Assembly: GCA_025201705.1 (NCBI GenBank)
Contig: MU616810.1
Coordinates: forward strand, 7,501-30,249
Direction: 5' to 3'
DNA length: 22,749 nucleotides
DNA from: Dissophora ornata
Lineage: Eukaryota; Mortierellomycota; Mortierellomycetes; Mortierellales; Mortierellaceae
Part shown: positions 1 to 8,923 of the stretch, piece after piece
Numbering within the stretch: the first letter of the stretch is position 1
Layout of the letters: each line of letters begins with the position of its first letter
Notes under the pieces: generated by a model
The model's input: only the letters and a program-made list of their open reading frames with translations
What the model was told of the DNA's origin: nothing
Database searches by the model: none
Program-made: the position numbers and the translations under genes

Positions 1-405
1 AGTGGTCAAAGTGGCGTTGGTCTTGAGTGTCTCAGACAGTGCCAGAGCTCCTTCCTTCCCAATCGAGTTGTCCCCCAAGTTCAGAGTGGTCAAAGTGGTG
101 TTGGTCTTGAGTGCCTCCGACAGTACCAGAGCTCCTTCCTTACCAATCGAGTTGTGCCCCGATTCCAAAGTGGTCAAAGTGGTGTTGGTCTTGAGTGCCT
201 CCGACAGTGCCAGAGCTCCTTCCTTCCCAATCGAGTTGGCCCACAACTTCAAAGTGGTCAAAGTGGCGTTGGTCTTGAGTGCCTCCGATAGTGCCAGAGC
301 TCCTTCATTCCCAATCGAGTTGCCCCCCAAGTTCAAAGTGGTCAAAGTGGTGTTGGTCTTAAGTGAATTTGCAAGTACTCGAAAATCACTAGCTTCAATC
401 CCTTG
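1..405 (-). repeat. 84-bp tandem repeat array encoding LRR units
   Basis: About five near-identical units occur with a strict 84-bp period; the string ttggtcttgagtg (or a close variant) recurs near 18, 102, 186, 270 and 354. Each unit encodes 28 residues of the LRR protein on the minus strand. Units differ mainly at the variable strand positions (LNLGDN, LESGHN, LKLWAN, LNLGGN). The array continues beyond the left edge, so copy number is unknown. Confidence 0.9.
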
Positions 406-2042
406 AGGTTTCATCTCTAAGAATAGCTTAGGAAGATGTGATGATCTTTTGGGCTGTAAACTAGAAAGTTTTACGAAATCCTTGGATAGAACAATATGAA
501 TCATTTTCATACCGGTATGTTCTATGATACGAACAAGTATTTCATATTGTGTGGATGTTGAAAGTAGTTCGCTGGTGATGCCTGCTCGAAGCCTTTGGAC
601 ATCAAGTCGAAGAATTGATACGCTTGACATCTTGAGTGCTTTTTCAAATGCTTCAAGATCAATCCCGGAGAAACCCCAGCCGAATGTGATATCCAAGTCG
701 TAAACGCCAACCTTCGCTTTGCTGATGGAGTCGTAGAACTCGGCTGCAGCAAACCTAGTCCTCAAGGTCACTTTGATACTCCCAAGTTGCTCATCAAATA
801 CACCTCCTGTCAGCTTGACTACATCACGCAACTTCTGGGTGTGCACTTCTTGATAGCCTGTTCGATAGTGGTGGCGGCAGACCCATTTGACGCAGCCATC
901 CTTAGTTGTTATGCGGTACAGATTGCCCAGTAAGTTGTCTGAATTGTTGAGTTCTAGATATGATCCGAGTTGGCGCTGTTCTACTCCTCCCAATCCCTCA
1001 ACACCAGTAAGATAGCTGCCAAGGTCATGCAGCAATGCTCTTGCATCACCTCCAACATCGACGTCACTCGATTTTTCTATCAGACTGCGACTCTCCTCCA
1101 GATATGCCAAAGAATAATCCACACCTTGGATGATCTTGGAAGTAACCGAGTCGACAGAGGACTCGGCAAAATCAAGAGCACTGACTACCTTCAAGTTCGC
1201 TAGCGCTGGTACGATGTGGCCCGCAATACCGGCTCCCAGTTTGATCATCTCGAGCATCAACATCAAAAAAGGTCCATATTTCTCAAAGAACTCTGTGGGT
1301 TTGTTGACGACGTATCCTTCATGGTTGGCCAAGTGAAGGTGATGAGGGATCTTGCTTCCGGATGCCTCGGTGTGTTCACCACACTCACAGATGAAATGCA
1401 GGCGGAACTTTGTCTGGAGCATTGTCCTCGGGTCCCAGGATGTCGGCGTTTCAGGAAGAACGATGAACAGCCTTGGGATAGTGTATTCAAGCAGCTCATA
1501 GTTCTGGGCCAATATGGCCTCTGTCTTGCTCCGGATCAGAATCGAGCGATCTTTGATATCTTATGCGTCCTTCAAAGCCTGATTTACTATGTCCTGCGTT
1601 CTATGGACTTGATCATGAATTCCATCCAGCTTGTGAAAGACTGAGCTCTCGAATTCAGGATTTGGAGTTGGCATTGAATAGTGAGCATGGATATGCTTGA
1701 CCGTGGTGGACAAGACAACCTCCAGGACTACATTCGGGCAATGTTTGATGCAATAAGGCACGACTCTAAAGTGTAGAAATAAAGTACCTCCTCAGCATGG
1801 TTGTTCTTCTTGACTCGACCCAACTATGCACTGAGTCCACATCTGTATGCTTTTCGTTACCTGATTTCATTTGAATCCCTCATCATAGTGACGGCATATT
1901 GGCCGCTCTTGACATATATGACCCCAGGAAAGACCTGTTGGATGTCCTCCCAGTAAACGATATTCTGCCCATTGACATTGCCGAGAGAGATATTTATGAT
2001 ATCTAACTTCCCAATCAAGCGGAATGTTTGAGTGTTTACCAT
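1..2042 (-). CDS. NLR-style leucine-rich-repeat protein, 3' truncated, with one in-frame TAA
   Basis: Two exons are visible: 2042-1861, then 1765 to the window edge, with a GT-AG intron (donor GTAACG) that restores the frame. The N-terminal module begins MVNTQTFRLIGK and includes YWEDIQQVFPG and IKHCPNVVLEVVL. From memory, many Mortierella proteins of unknown function share this module. The middle includes RLFIVLPETPTSWDP and FICECGEH, followed by a helical linker. The C-terminal part is an array of 28-residue RNI-type LRRs (unit like TLNLGDNSIGKEGALALSE) that runs off the left edge. The frame is open from 1560 to 1 but is interrupted by TAA at 1563-1561. Either the gene is a recent pseudogene, or a 63-nt intron (1587-1525) removes the stop. 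A role in recognition or signalling is only analogy to NLR-like LRR proteins; the ligand and the function are unknown. Confidence 0.7.
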
Positions 2043-2645
2043 CGCTGGCTCTTGATGACTTTGGTATGTAAAAAGAATGTGGGAAAGCGAGTGAGGGTGA
2101 GAGTGCTGGAAAAAAAAAGATGAGATGGAGAGAAAGAGATTGGCAGTCTATGTGCACCATGCTTGAAAGAGGCGGTGGTTTTGCTGAAAGAGGAACTGCT
2201 TTATTTTGCGCAAGACACCGACAAAGTCAATGCATGCATGAACTGTCAGTCCTACGCCAACAGTGCTTTTTTTCTCACCCCCACATGTCACCCCTGTCTC
2301 TCAAGGATATCTAATATCCGTTTCCCAGTCGATTACAGCCCTCAGAGGAACGTCCTCGACCCACATCCATTACCCAAAGGCCGCCTTCTAACAAGAAGCT
2401 TCACCTGCGGCCAGCTTCTGTAATTCTGAAGTCCGGAAAGGAGCGAATTTTAAGGGCTACAGTGGTGATACAGCTCTCAAACTCGATACTTCCTGACAGC
2501 GCAATGTAACTTCAAGATATCCAAAGTTGCATATTTTTTTCAGGGGGTGAATAAAAAATGCACAGATCATCTTTTGGTTGTTATCATGTTCTTTCACCTC
2601 ACATCACAAAAGGACTCCTACCCACTGTTCCCTTTCGTTTCTCAT
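2043..2645. other. Spacer upstream of the left LRR gene
   Basis: No recognised gene. It should contain the promoter and 5' UTR of the minus-strand LRR gene. There is a short A-tract near 2111-2119. A plus-strand open frame of 86 codons at 2163-2423 has no recognisable motif. Confidence 0.4.
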
Positions 2646-3125
2646 GACACTTCCTAAAGTTCTTTGTCACCAGATCATCGGCATGCACAAAGCTGGCGTC
2701 AATGGCCCAGCAGCTTGACTTCATCTCTCTGTGCGGGATTCATTCAGCCGATCTTGACAACAGACTGTATGCACTTTTGTTGGAAGTGCGGAACGCCCAT
2801 GATAGCAAGAACGTATATTGCTGTTTCGACCCTCCGCTGCTGCTTGTCCTTGAAAAATAGTGCTTGAGTGTATTGTGCCACGACTCGATGTAGTTGTTGG
2901 TGTCAATGCCTGAATACGACACATCTTGACGGTAGCAAATCATTCAATGTTGCTAATTTTCTTGGGCGTTATCCTTGTCGTCTTTGCCGAAGCAGTTCTT
3001 GTTCAAGTAGAGAATGAGTTCGTCATAGTCTGACCGCTTCACACGGAAGGAAGCTACGCGGGCAATAGCTGTCGCCTTGTCCTTCTCGTACAATAAATAT
3101 AGCAGGGAGATCGGTCCTGCGTAGC
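2646..3125 (-). pseudogene. Mutator-like (MULE) transposase relic
   Basis: Read on the minus strand, a broken coding sequence resembles the C-terminal half of fungal MULE transposases. It contains LLYEKDKATAIARV, CYRQDVSYSGIDTNNYIE and then SWHNTLKHYF; TNNYIESWHN is the characteristic motif after the DDE core. The downstream part continues in another frame with FKDKQQRRVETAIYVLAIMG and FQQKCIQSVVKIG, followed by a stop and MNPAQR. Lesions are two in-frame stops before CYRQ (2955-2944 region), one frameshift near 2850 and one TGA near 2746. The N-terminal part and terminal inverted repeats were not found. It is a dead fragment. Confidence 0.65.
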
Positions 3126-3135
3126 GTGATAGAAA

Positions 3136-3330
3136 AACATGGAAAAATTCCACTTCACAGTCGAACGATACCACTCCGACCTCAATCCAATAGAGAAAGC
3201 ATGGGGATTGACAAAGCAGTATGTAGCTGTGAGAAGCGACACAAGCGACTTTGAACTGGTGAAAGAATATATTTTCGAAGGCGTTGACAGAGCCGATGAA
3301 GCATGGCCTCGGCCGGTTTTGCGTTCCATA
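3136..3330 (+). pseudogene. DDE transposase C-terminal fragment (IS630/Tc1-mariner type)
   Basis: A plus-strand frame encodes FTVERYHSDLNPIEKAWG followed by TKQYVAV. The YHxDLNPIExxWxxxKxYV pattern is the region around the last catalytic Glu of IS630/Tc1-mariner-like DDE transposases. There is no N-terminal half with the two catalytic Asp residues, no terminal inverted repeat and no TA duplication that I can define. The open frame runs on to 3444, but its tail reads into the antisense of the adjacent rRNA fragment. It directly abuts the MULE relic and may have inserted into it. Confidence 0.5.
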
Positions 3331-3399
3331 AAGAATAACAATATCCATCTTGACGTATCCGATCCAGACATAAAGAATATGGCAGGTGGGATGATGCGA

Positions 3400-3900
3400 A
3401 GGCCGCAACAGATTTGTGGCCTGAATCATTCCGGCAATATTTAAAATTAACATTAAGAAGAGCCTCAGAATGTATTTCCCCTCCACAAGACCGCCCTGCG
3501 TAATATGCTTCAGGACCCGAGGGTCTATTCATATTCAACTAAAAATCGGAAAAGGTGGTAATCGTCGCGTTCTAGCACGGATTCTGACTTAGAGGCGTTC
3601 AATCATAATCCAACGGATGATAGCTTCAGGCCATTACCTGCTCAGGCAGGCCCAAATACCAATTGTCTGAATGAAGGGTTCCTCTTTTACAAAGTTCAGT
3701 TACTATTACGACAATTCATCGGAAGGGTAAAGCAAAGCCGTCTCACGACGGTCTAAACCACCTCACGTTCCCTATCAGCGGGTGAACAATCCAGCGCTTA
3801 CTAAATTCTGCTTCCGAATGATAGGAAGAGCTAACACCAAAGGGTCAAGAAGCAATGTCCAGGGCAGCTATCGCCAAAGCAACTCAAAGACAGCTCTAGT
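3400..3900 (-). pseudogene. Decayed 3' fragment of nuclear 28S rRNA
   Basis: The reverse complement matches the last part of eukaryotic large-subunit rRNA over several hundred bases. Landmarks in order on the minus strand are a TAGCTCTTCCTATCAT-like block (about 3815-3830), GGATTGTTCACCC and TAGGGAACGTGAGG (about 3762-3792), GTTTAGACCGTCGTGAGAC (about 3735-3755), and AACGCCTCTAAGTCAGAATC (about 3580-3600). The normally invariant sarcin-ricin loop (AGTACGAGAGGAAC) reads TGTAAAAGAGGAAC at about 3679-3692, so the copy cannot be a working rRNA. The 5' bulk of 28S is absent. The 3' boundary is fuzzy and could lie between 3390 and 3500. Confidence 0.8.
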
Positions 3901-3901
3901 G

Positions 3902-3907
3902 TTTATT
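3902..3907 (-). terminator. Poly(A) signal of the GT61 gene
   Basis: AATAAA on the minus strand, about 70 nt downstream of the GT61 stop codon. Confidence 0.6.
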
Positions 3908-3977
3908 TTCTTATATAGTACATGGTATTGTCCAGGGTTCGTGTACATGCTTTTCTACTGTAGATAGTTGGTGCTCC

Positions 3978-6393
3978 CTATGGCGCAAACTTCCAGCTCT
4001 TGAGATCAGTAAGCTCCTGTCTCAGAGTCTTGCTATCTGGCCTCTGCTGTCCCCACATTGCAACATTATTGACCGAATACTGTCCAAAGGCGCTGGTGTC
4101 CAGGGCCACATTCCTCTGCAGAATCTCCTCGCAGGGTTGAACACCACAGGCCTGGCCCTTTCGGACATAATCGATGTATTGCTCGTATGACAACGATGCT
4201 GCGCCCACAGTCGAATTGGCTCTCAAGGCAACTTCTTGTTCTCGCTCTAGGTCACTCTGTAGGTCTTGCACAAATGTGACTATACGAGGTACATCCACAT
4301 ATCGAGGAATACCCTTCCAAAAGTCGTCAAGGAAGGACCATACGTCCTCTCCGTACTTTTGGATCAGTGGCACAGGCAATTCGGGACCGATCAAGAGCTC
4401 CATCTCCTCTTTGGCAAGCGCCTGGGCAGCTGGGGTGCTTTTGACGTATTGTTGGAGTCTCGTTCTCATGCGTTCAAGGTCCTGGCCCGACGTAGCCTTC
4501 TCTTTGTCCGACTTGACCATCGCCTCAGGAAGGCCAAGGACCAAGTTCCTATTCTGGAGCAGCTTGAGACCACTGGCAAGATCTTTGTAGAACGGGCATC
4601 TCTCCTTGGTTGCCTCATCCGCATAGGCATCTGGTCCACAAGAAGTCTGGATAAACCGCTGGCCCATCGCCGTGGCTGTGAACATGAACCAGGCCTCTGA
4701 CCTGCGGGACGGGTCGACGCTGACCAGAGTCGGTACAGGGTTGTGAGTCGGCATAAAGATGGATGTTCCAATGGCGTTTCCGTGTGGCGAGATGAGAACG
4801 TTGATATCGCGCAGTAAGTAGGCTGTCTCTGCTAATCCACAGCCATGGTCAAACGTCATCCATTTGATGCGGAATCCTGCTGCCACCAAGCCATCAATCA
4901 GCTCCTGGTCGTTGATCAGCCGCCTCGAATTCTCGCGCTGAATGATCCCTACCACGAGCTTCCTCCGACTTCCTTCAGTCTGATTTGGGTCGGTGTTTGC
5001 GTCAAGAGGGGTTGTCTTGGGATGGTCCGCCTCCCGATCTACAGCATCAGGGAACCGCTGTCCGACTCGGCTCTCTTTCTCCTCCTGTGATAGTTCCCGA
5101 CCACCTGCTTTCTCAAAGTTGTAGTAACGAGCAAGATCCAGGCATCTCAAAGGCGAGTTTTGGGTCTTTGAGACTTGGTTGAGATCCTGCCCTGTTCCTT
5201 GTTGGGACCTCAACTTTGCGATGATGCTCTCCTGCGCGACTGCAAGGTGCCGTTCCCACGTCTGAGGAGTACGCCAGTAGTAGTCTGCAACCTCATCCTG
5301 GAAGGACTGGTACACCTCTGCGGGGATATTATTCTCGCAGTAGTTCAAGGCACACTGCGAGCCCAATCCAATAACCGCCCTGCGGAAACAGATTGGCGCG
5401 TCTGAAGGTGGCAGACTTTGAAAATCGGTAGAAAGCTCGTACTGAGAGAGAACCAATTCCAAGCCAGATTGGAAAATGTGGCCCATCTCCCATGCGCCTT
5501 GACGTTTGATATCGTCCCTGGCAAAGCGAGCCCCACGGAACGTCCAGGAATGCTTTGTACCGTTAAAACGCTTCATGGTACTAAATATGAATACAATGAT
5601 CCCTGTATGGTCAAAAACCTATGGAAAAGCAACTGGAAAGAGCAACTGTCTTTTTTTTTTTTACCTGTACAGAGGCATCATGCCGTTGTAGAGCCAGTGC
5701 GAGAAATGAAATGGCGAGTACAGTCCATGGACAAAAAGCGTCTCATCAACGTAATGAGCGTTCATCATTTTGCTTCGGGACTGCTCCACCCTCGGTTCCC
5801 AGAAGACATCTGAATCCTCGTCCGAGGACATCAAGTTGACCTTTGGAAGATTCCTGTAAAGAAAGCGGCCGCTGTTTCGAATAAACGCACCTGTGTATGA
5901 AACCGAGCATGTTAAAATTACGCTGCAGCCTTCAAATGGCAATTACAGACGATCAAAGTCAATGGATCAGCATCAATGGAGGACGAGAGGATACTCTATC
6001 GTCAACCTGTTGCTATTTACCTTTTCGATCAACACACAAGTTTTGGACGACGCACTGACGGGATCGTCTGTTCTTTTTCAATTCTTTCTCCTCCTCGGAC
6101 TGGCCATCATCTGTGCAGGTCCATGTCGCATCTGGGACCTCAATCTCTTGAATAACTGTCCGTCCTCTCCAGTGGTTATTTTGCTCCAAGATCGGTTTTT
6201 TAGTACTATCGACATCATACAGTCCAGAGTATACCCGCAGGTCGATGATCTCCAATGAGTGGAGCGATGTTACGAGGAGAAGGACGCAGATAAATACCGA
6301 GAGGACGGGACATACACGGCGGCTTCGTCTTGAGCTAAGAACATTGAGAGCCATCGTCAAGTGAGAGGACAGAGATGCTCTTGATGCTTGCAT
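3978..6393 (-). CDS. GT61-family (DUF563) glycosyltransferase, type II membrane protein
   Basis: Three exons, 6393-6021, 5890-5665 and 5580-3978, with GT-AG introns (GTAAAT...CAG and GTAAAA...TAG). The exons join in frame to about 733 residues. The N-terminus has a basic stretch (RRSRR, about 22-26) followed by a single hydrophobic segment (about 29-46, SVFICVLLLV), which suggests a signal anchor with a lumenal catalytic domain in the Golgi or ER. Family hallmarks are the DETLFVHGLY and HFSHWLYNG block (about 175-197), KLVVGIIQR (about 407-415) and ISPHGNAIG (about 463-471), the HG motif typical of GT61/EOGT-like enzymes. Donor and acceptor sugars cannot be told from sequence. A second in-frame Met lies 13 codons downstream and could be the real start. 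The first exon 3 acceptor considered (4 nt before ATG 5576) gives LYSTMK across the junction. Confidence 0.85.
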
Positions 6394-7572
6394 TTAGGGA
6401 TGAAATGCGACGTTGAGATGGAAGTCGAGAAAGGTACTGATATGATGAAGCGGGAAGGAGTACTCAGCGAATTCAGCAGTATTCGATGGTACGGTGCATT
6501 ATTGATTAATGAGATGAAGGATCGTCGACTTTGAGGTGCATGGGGCTAAAAACACCGAGGGGAGCAGTCTCTGGGGCACGACGGAATTCTTCGCGGTTTC
6601 ATGGGTACACAAGGTGCAAGCGGACACCAACTAGAAGTAGACTATTAAGTACTTAGAACAAATAGTAAGAAAGGTGCATGTTCATGTACGCCAGCAGGCC
6701 AGTTGAAAGAATTGAGAACCGACTCTCGATCCTCGTCTTTCTTTTCTTTGGAGCAGAGCACAAAGCAACGACATGTGCGGCACTCAGCTATTGTGTCCAA
6801 GTTTGCAGCATGACGATTATGCTCCATGTCGTCCACTCCTGTCCACTCCTGTCCACAAGTCCACCCGCGGCTCTTTCAGCTTGAAGACCTACTTTATGGT
6901 CGCTGCCCTCGCCCTCGCGACCATCGCTTCGGCTGTTCCAGGTGCAGCTACCCTGCTCCCGATCCGTTACAAGGTCTAGATTTTGCTCGTCGTCGTGAAG
7001 TTACTCTGGTCGGATAGAACGTCTTGCCCTGGAGATCGGAATGAATGGCATCGCTCCAGATCCAGATTCCGATCTGGAATTGAGCCTAGGCCAGAGCGTG
7101 CATGGTCGACTGTCGGAGTAAGGGAGCATAGTCTGTCAGAGTACAGACTTCGTTCTACGTCCCATGATTCACATGAACCACGACCATTTCATTGGGTCCT
7201 TGGGTCTAAACTCAGCGTACCTGAATGTGGCCACGGCAGGTCTTTTTTTTTTTTTTTTTCTTTGAAAAAGTCTTATCATCTCCATCACTCGACATGGACG
7301 AACCCCAGAAGCTTATTTACTCTAACTCTCAAGATGGGCTAATCAAAGTTCGCAAGCGATGCTATTTGAACGAGGGAAAGTGAGCTTTTCTCCATCTGGC
7401 AAAACCGATTAAAAAGGTGTTCGACGCGCTGTAACAAGGTAACAGGTGACGGAGGCAGGCGCAGGCTTTGCACTGTGGAGTTGTTTGATCATGAATCAGT
7501 GAGAAACATGATTACCAGCAAATCTTTAAGCAGACATTGGACGGAGGAGCAAAAAAAAAAAAAAAAAAAAAA
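6394..7572. other. Gene-poor spacer upstream of GT61
   Basis: It holds the GT61 promoter side. A 27-codon open frame at 6896-6979 (+) begins MVAALALATIASAVPG, which looks like a signal peptide with no mature protein behind it. A T17 tract is at 7243-7259 and an A22 tract at 7551-7572. No RNA gene or complete coding region was recognised. Confidence 0.4.
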
Positions 7573-8194
7573 GTTCCGCTTGACACAGCAGAATCCATCA
7601 ACGGCTTTCAGAGAAAGCTCCCACTTCTTCGTGGCGATGGCATCAGATTTGTGGGTTATTTCACGGAGCTCGAAATGGCAAAGGAACGACCAAGCGACTT
7701 TTACAACAATAAGAAGGCGCGCCTCAAAAAGTGTCAGTGGGATGTCCATAGGGCTAAAGACGCTGAGTTGGGCATGGATTGATTGGGCAAACAGAGGGAT
7801 AGAACCAACAAGTTTGTGATTGGGGTAGGCTTTCATTGGAGGCTAAACTTTCCGCTTTCAATGAATCCTCCAGTCGCACTTTGTTGAAATGACAGGAGTA
7901 CCATTACTGAGGATATGAGGTCGTTATACATCGTTTCATTGCGGACAACACAAATGAGGAGCCTTTTCTGCTACGCTAGGCCCCTTGCATGCATTGTGAT
8001 TGGGGTGAATGAGTATTTCGTCTCGAAAAATTGCCCGACGTGAACGGTTTGATATCCACAGACTTTATTACACTACCAGCAAGACGTACATGCACCACGA
8101 TGGTACAGGCCGTTTACTCCACAACAGCGGCTGGTACCGTTGGATACGAGGCGCAAGATCGCAGACAGGAGGCAACAACAACAACGGCAAGTGA
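7573..8194 (+). pseudogene. TnpB/Fanzor-like (OrfB zinc-ribbon) transposon nuclease relic
   Basis: A single plus-strand frame, with stops at 7780-7782 and near 7888, encodes INGFQRKLPLLRG, VGYFTELEMAKERPSDF and NNKKARLKK, and then resumes as VIGVNEYFVSKNCP at about 7993-8035. After a frameshift comes RLYYTTSKTYMHHDG (about 8060-8103) and WYRWIRGAR. The order GVxEYYTSxxCPxC ... RLYCxxCxxYxHxD is that of the RuvC/zinc-ribbon end of TnpB- and Fanzor-type proteins as I remember them from Mortierella genomes. Here the second CxxC has become YTTS and the chain is broken by stops and by an apparent deletion between about 7830 and 7980, so the copy is dead. The transposon ends are not visible. Family assignment is from motif memory and is moderately sure. 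Confidence 0.5.
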
Positions 8195-8923
8195 GGGCAG
8201 GCGAGTGAAAGAGGCGATGGACAAGGACTAGACTCGACACTGAGGTGAAACACAGACACTCCATGTATCCTTCACATCATTTCATTTCATTTCGGTGACG
8301 TCCATGTACTCTGGGCGAGAATTGTACTGTTTCGTGGTCAGGCAATGCAGTCGTTTTGGATCAGATAATGTATTCCATCTGATAAATAAAATTAAGCGTA
8401 CAGGCGCCACTGACCCCCAACCACACACCACACACGGTGACACACCGCAACTGCTGCACCCACATCGGTGATTCTCGCCGGACATGCAAACCCAAAAAGC
8501 AGCCAATCAATCCTTCATTCGCTTCTTTCATTCATTCGTTTCATTATCGCATTCATCTTCACTCACTCTCTCTCTCATCCCTCCATCCCTCCATCCCTCC
8601 ATCCTCCCCACTCCTGTCCTTCATCTCCATCAACCGCTTGCTCATCCCTCTCCGTTGACTGATCTGTCTGATCTGTGAGTGTGTGTGTTGACGGTGATTG
8701 TGGGTGTGTGCGTGACAAAACTGACACTCCTTGCTGACCATGACTATGCATTCGCTCCGCTCTCTCTTCTCAGCCAAGCAACTCCCCTCACTCTCCTCAC
8801 TGCTCCTTCCCAACAAAATCAACTCCCTTTGCTGCTCTTCAGCGTGTATGCCCTGCCAACAGCGGTCCACCCTCGGCTGTCCTCGTCGTCCTTGAGCAAA
8901 TCCCACGTCCACAGGCCGTGATT
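8195..8923 (+). promoter_or_regulatory. Upstream region of the large LRR gene, with possible 5' UTR intron
   Basis: No gene recognised. The stretch 8562-8609 is almost pure pyrimidine with three copies of a TCCATCCC unit, typical of a fungal CT-rich promoter or 5' UTR. A GTGAGT donor at 8675 and a CACAG acceptor ending at 8914 would define a 240-nt leader intron that ends 9 bases before the ATG at 8924. This is a hypothesis only. Confidence 0.35.

Noticed and set aside
1..405. Regular repeats that could be mistaken for a CRISPR array
   Set aside because: There are no unique spacers; the whole 84-bp unit repeats and encodes 28-residue LRRs in a eukaryote.
2..406. Plus-strand 134-codon open frame with a repeated VVKVVLVLSASDS pattern
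   Set aside because: It is the antisense of the 84-bp LRR units; the minus strand gives a clear LRR consensus.
1216..1644. Plus-strand 142-codon open frame
   Set aside because: Antisense to the middle of the LRR gene, whose minus-strand frame is open and matches its family.
2163..2423. Plus-strand 86-codon frame beginning MKEAVVLLKEELLYF
   Set aside because: The first 45 codons look protein-like, but there is no known motif, splice partner or homologue that I recognise.
2953..3486. Minus-strand 177-codon open frame
   Set aside because: It runs through 28S-like sequence, the antisense of the DDE fragment and the MULE relic; only its last part (MULE) is a protein remnant.
4174..4700. Plus-strand frames of 138 and 144 codons
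   Set aside because: Shadows of the GT61 coding exon.
7430..7445. TAACAAGGTAAC resembling the 3' end of small-subunit rRNA
   Set aside because: Only 12 bases match and no flanking rRNA sequence follows.
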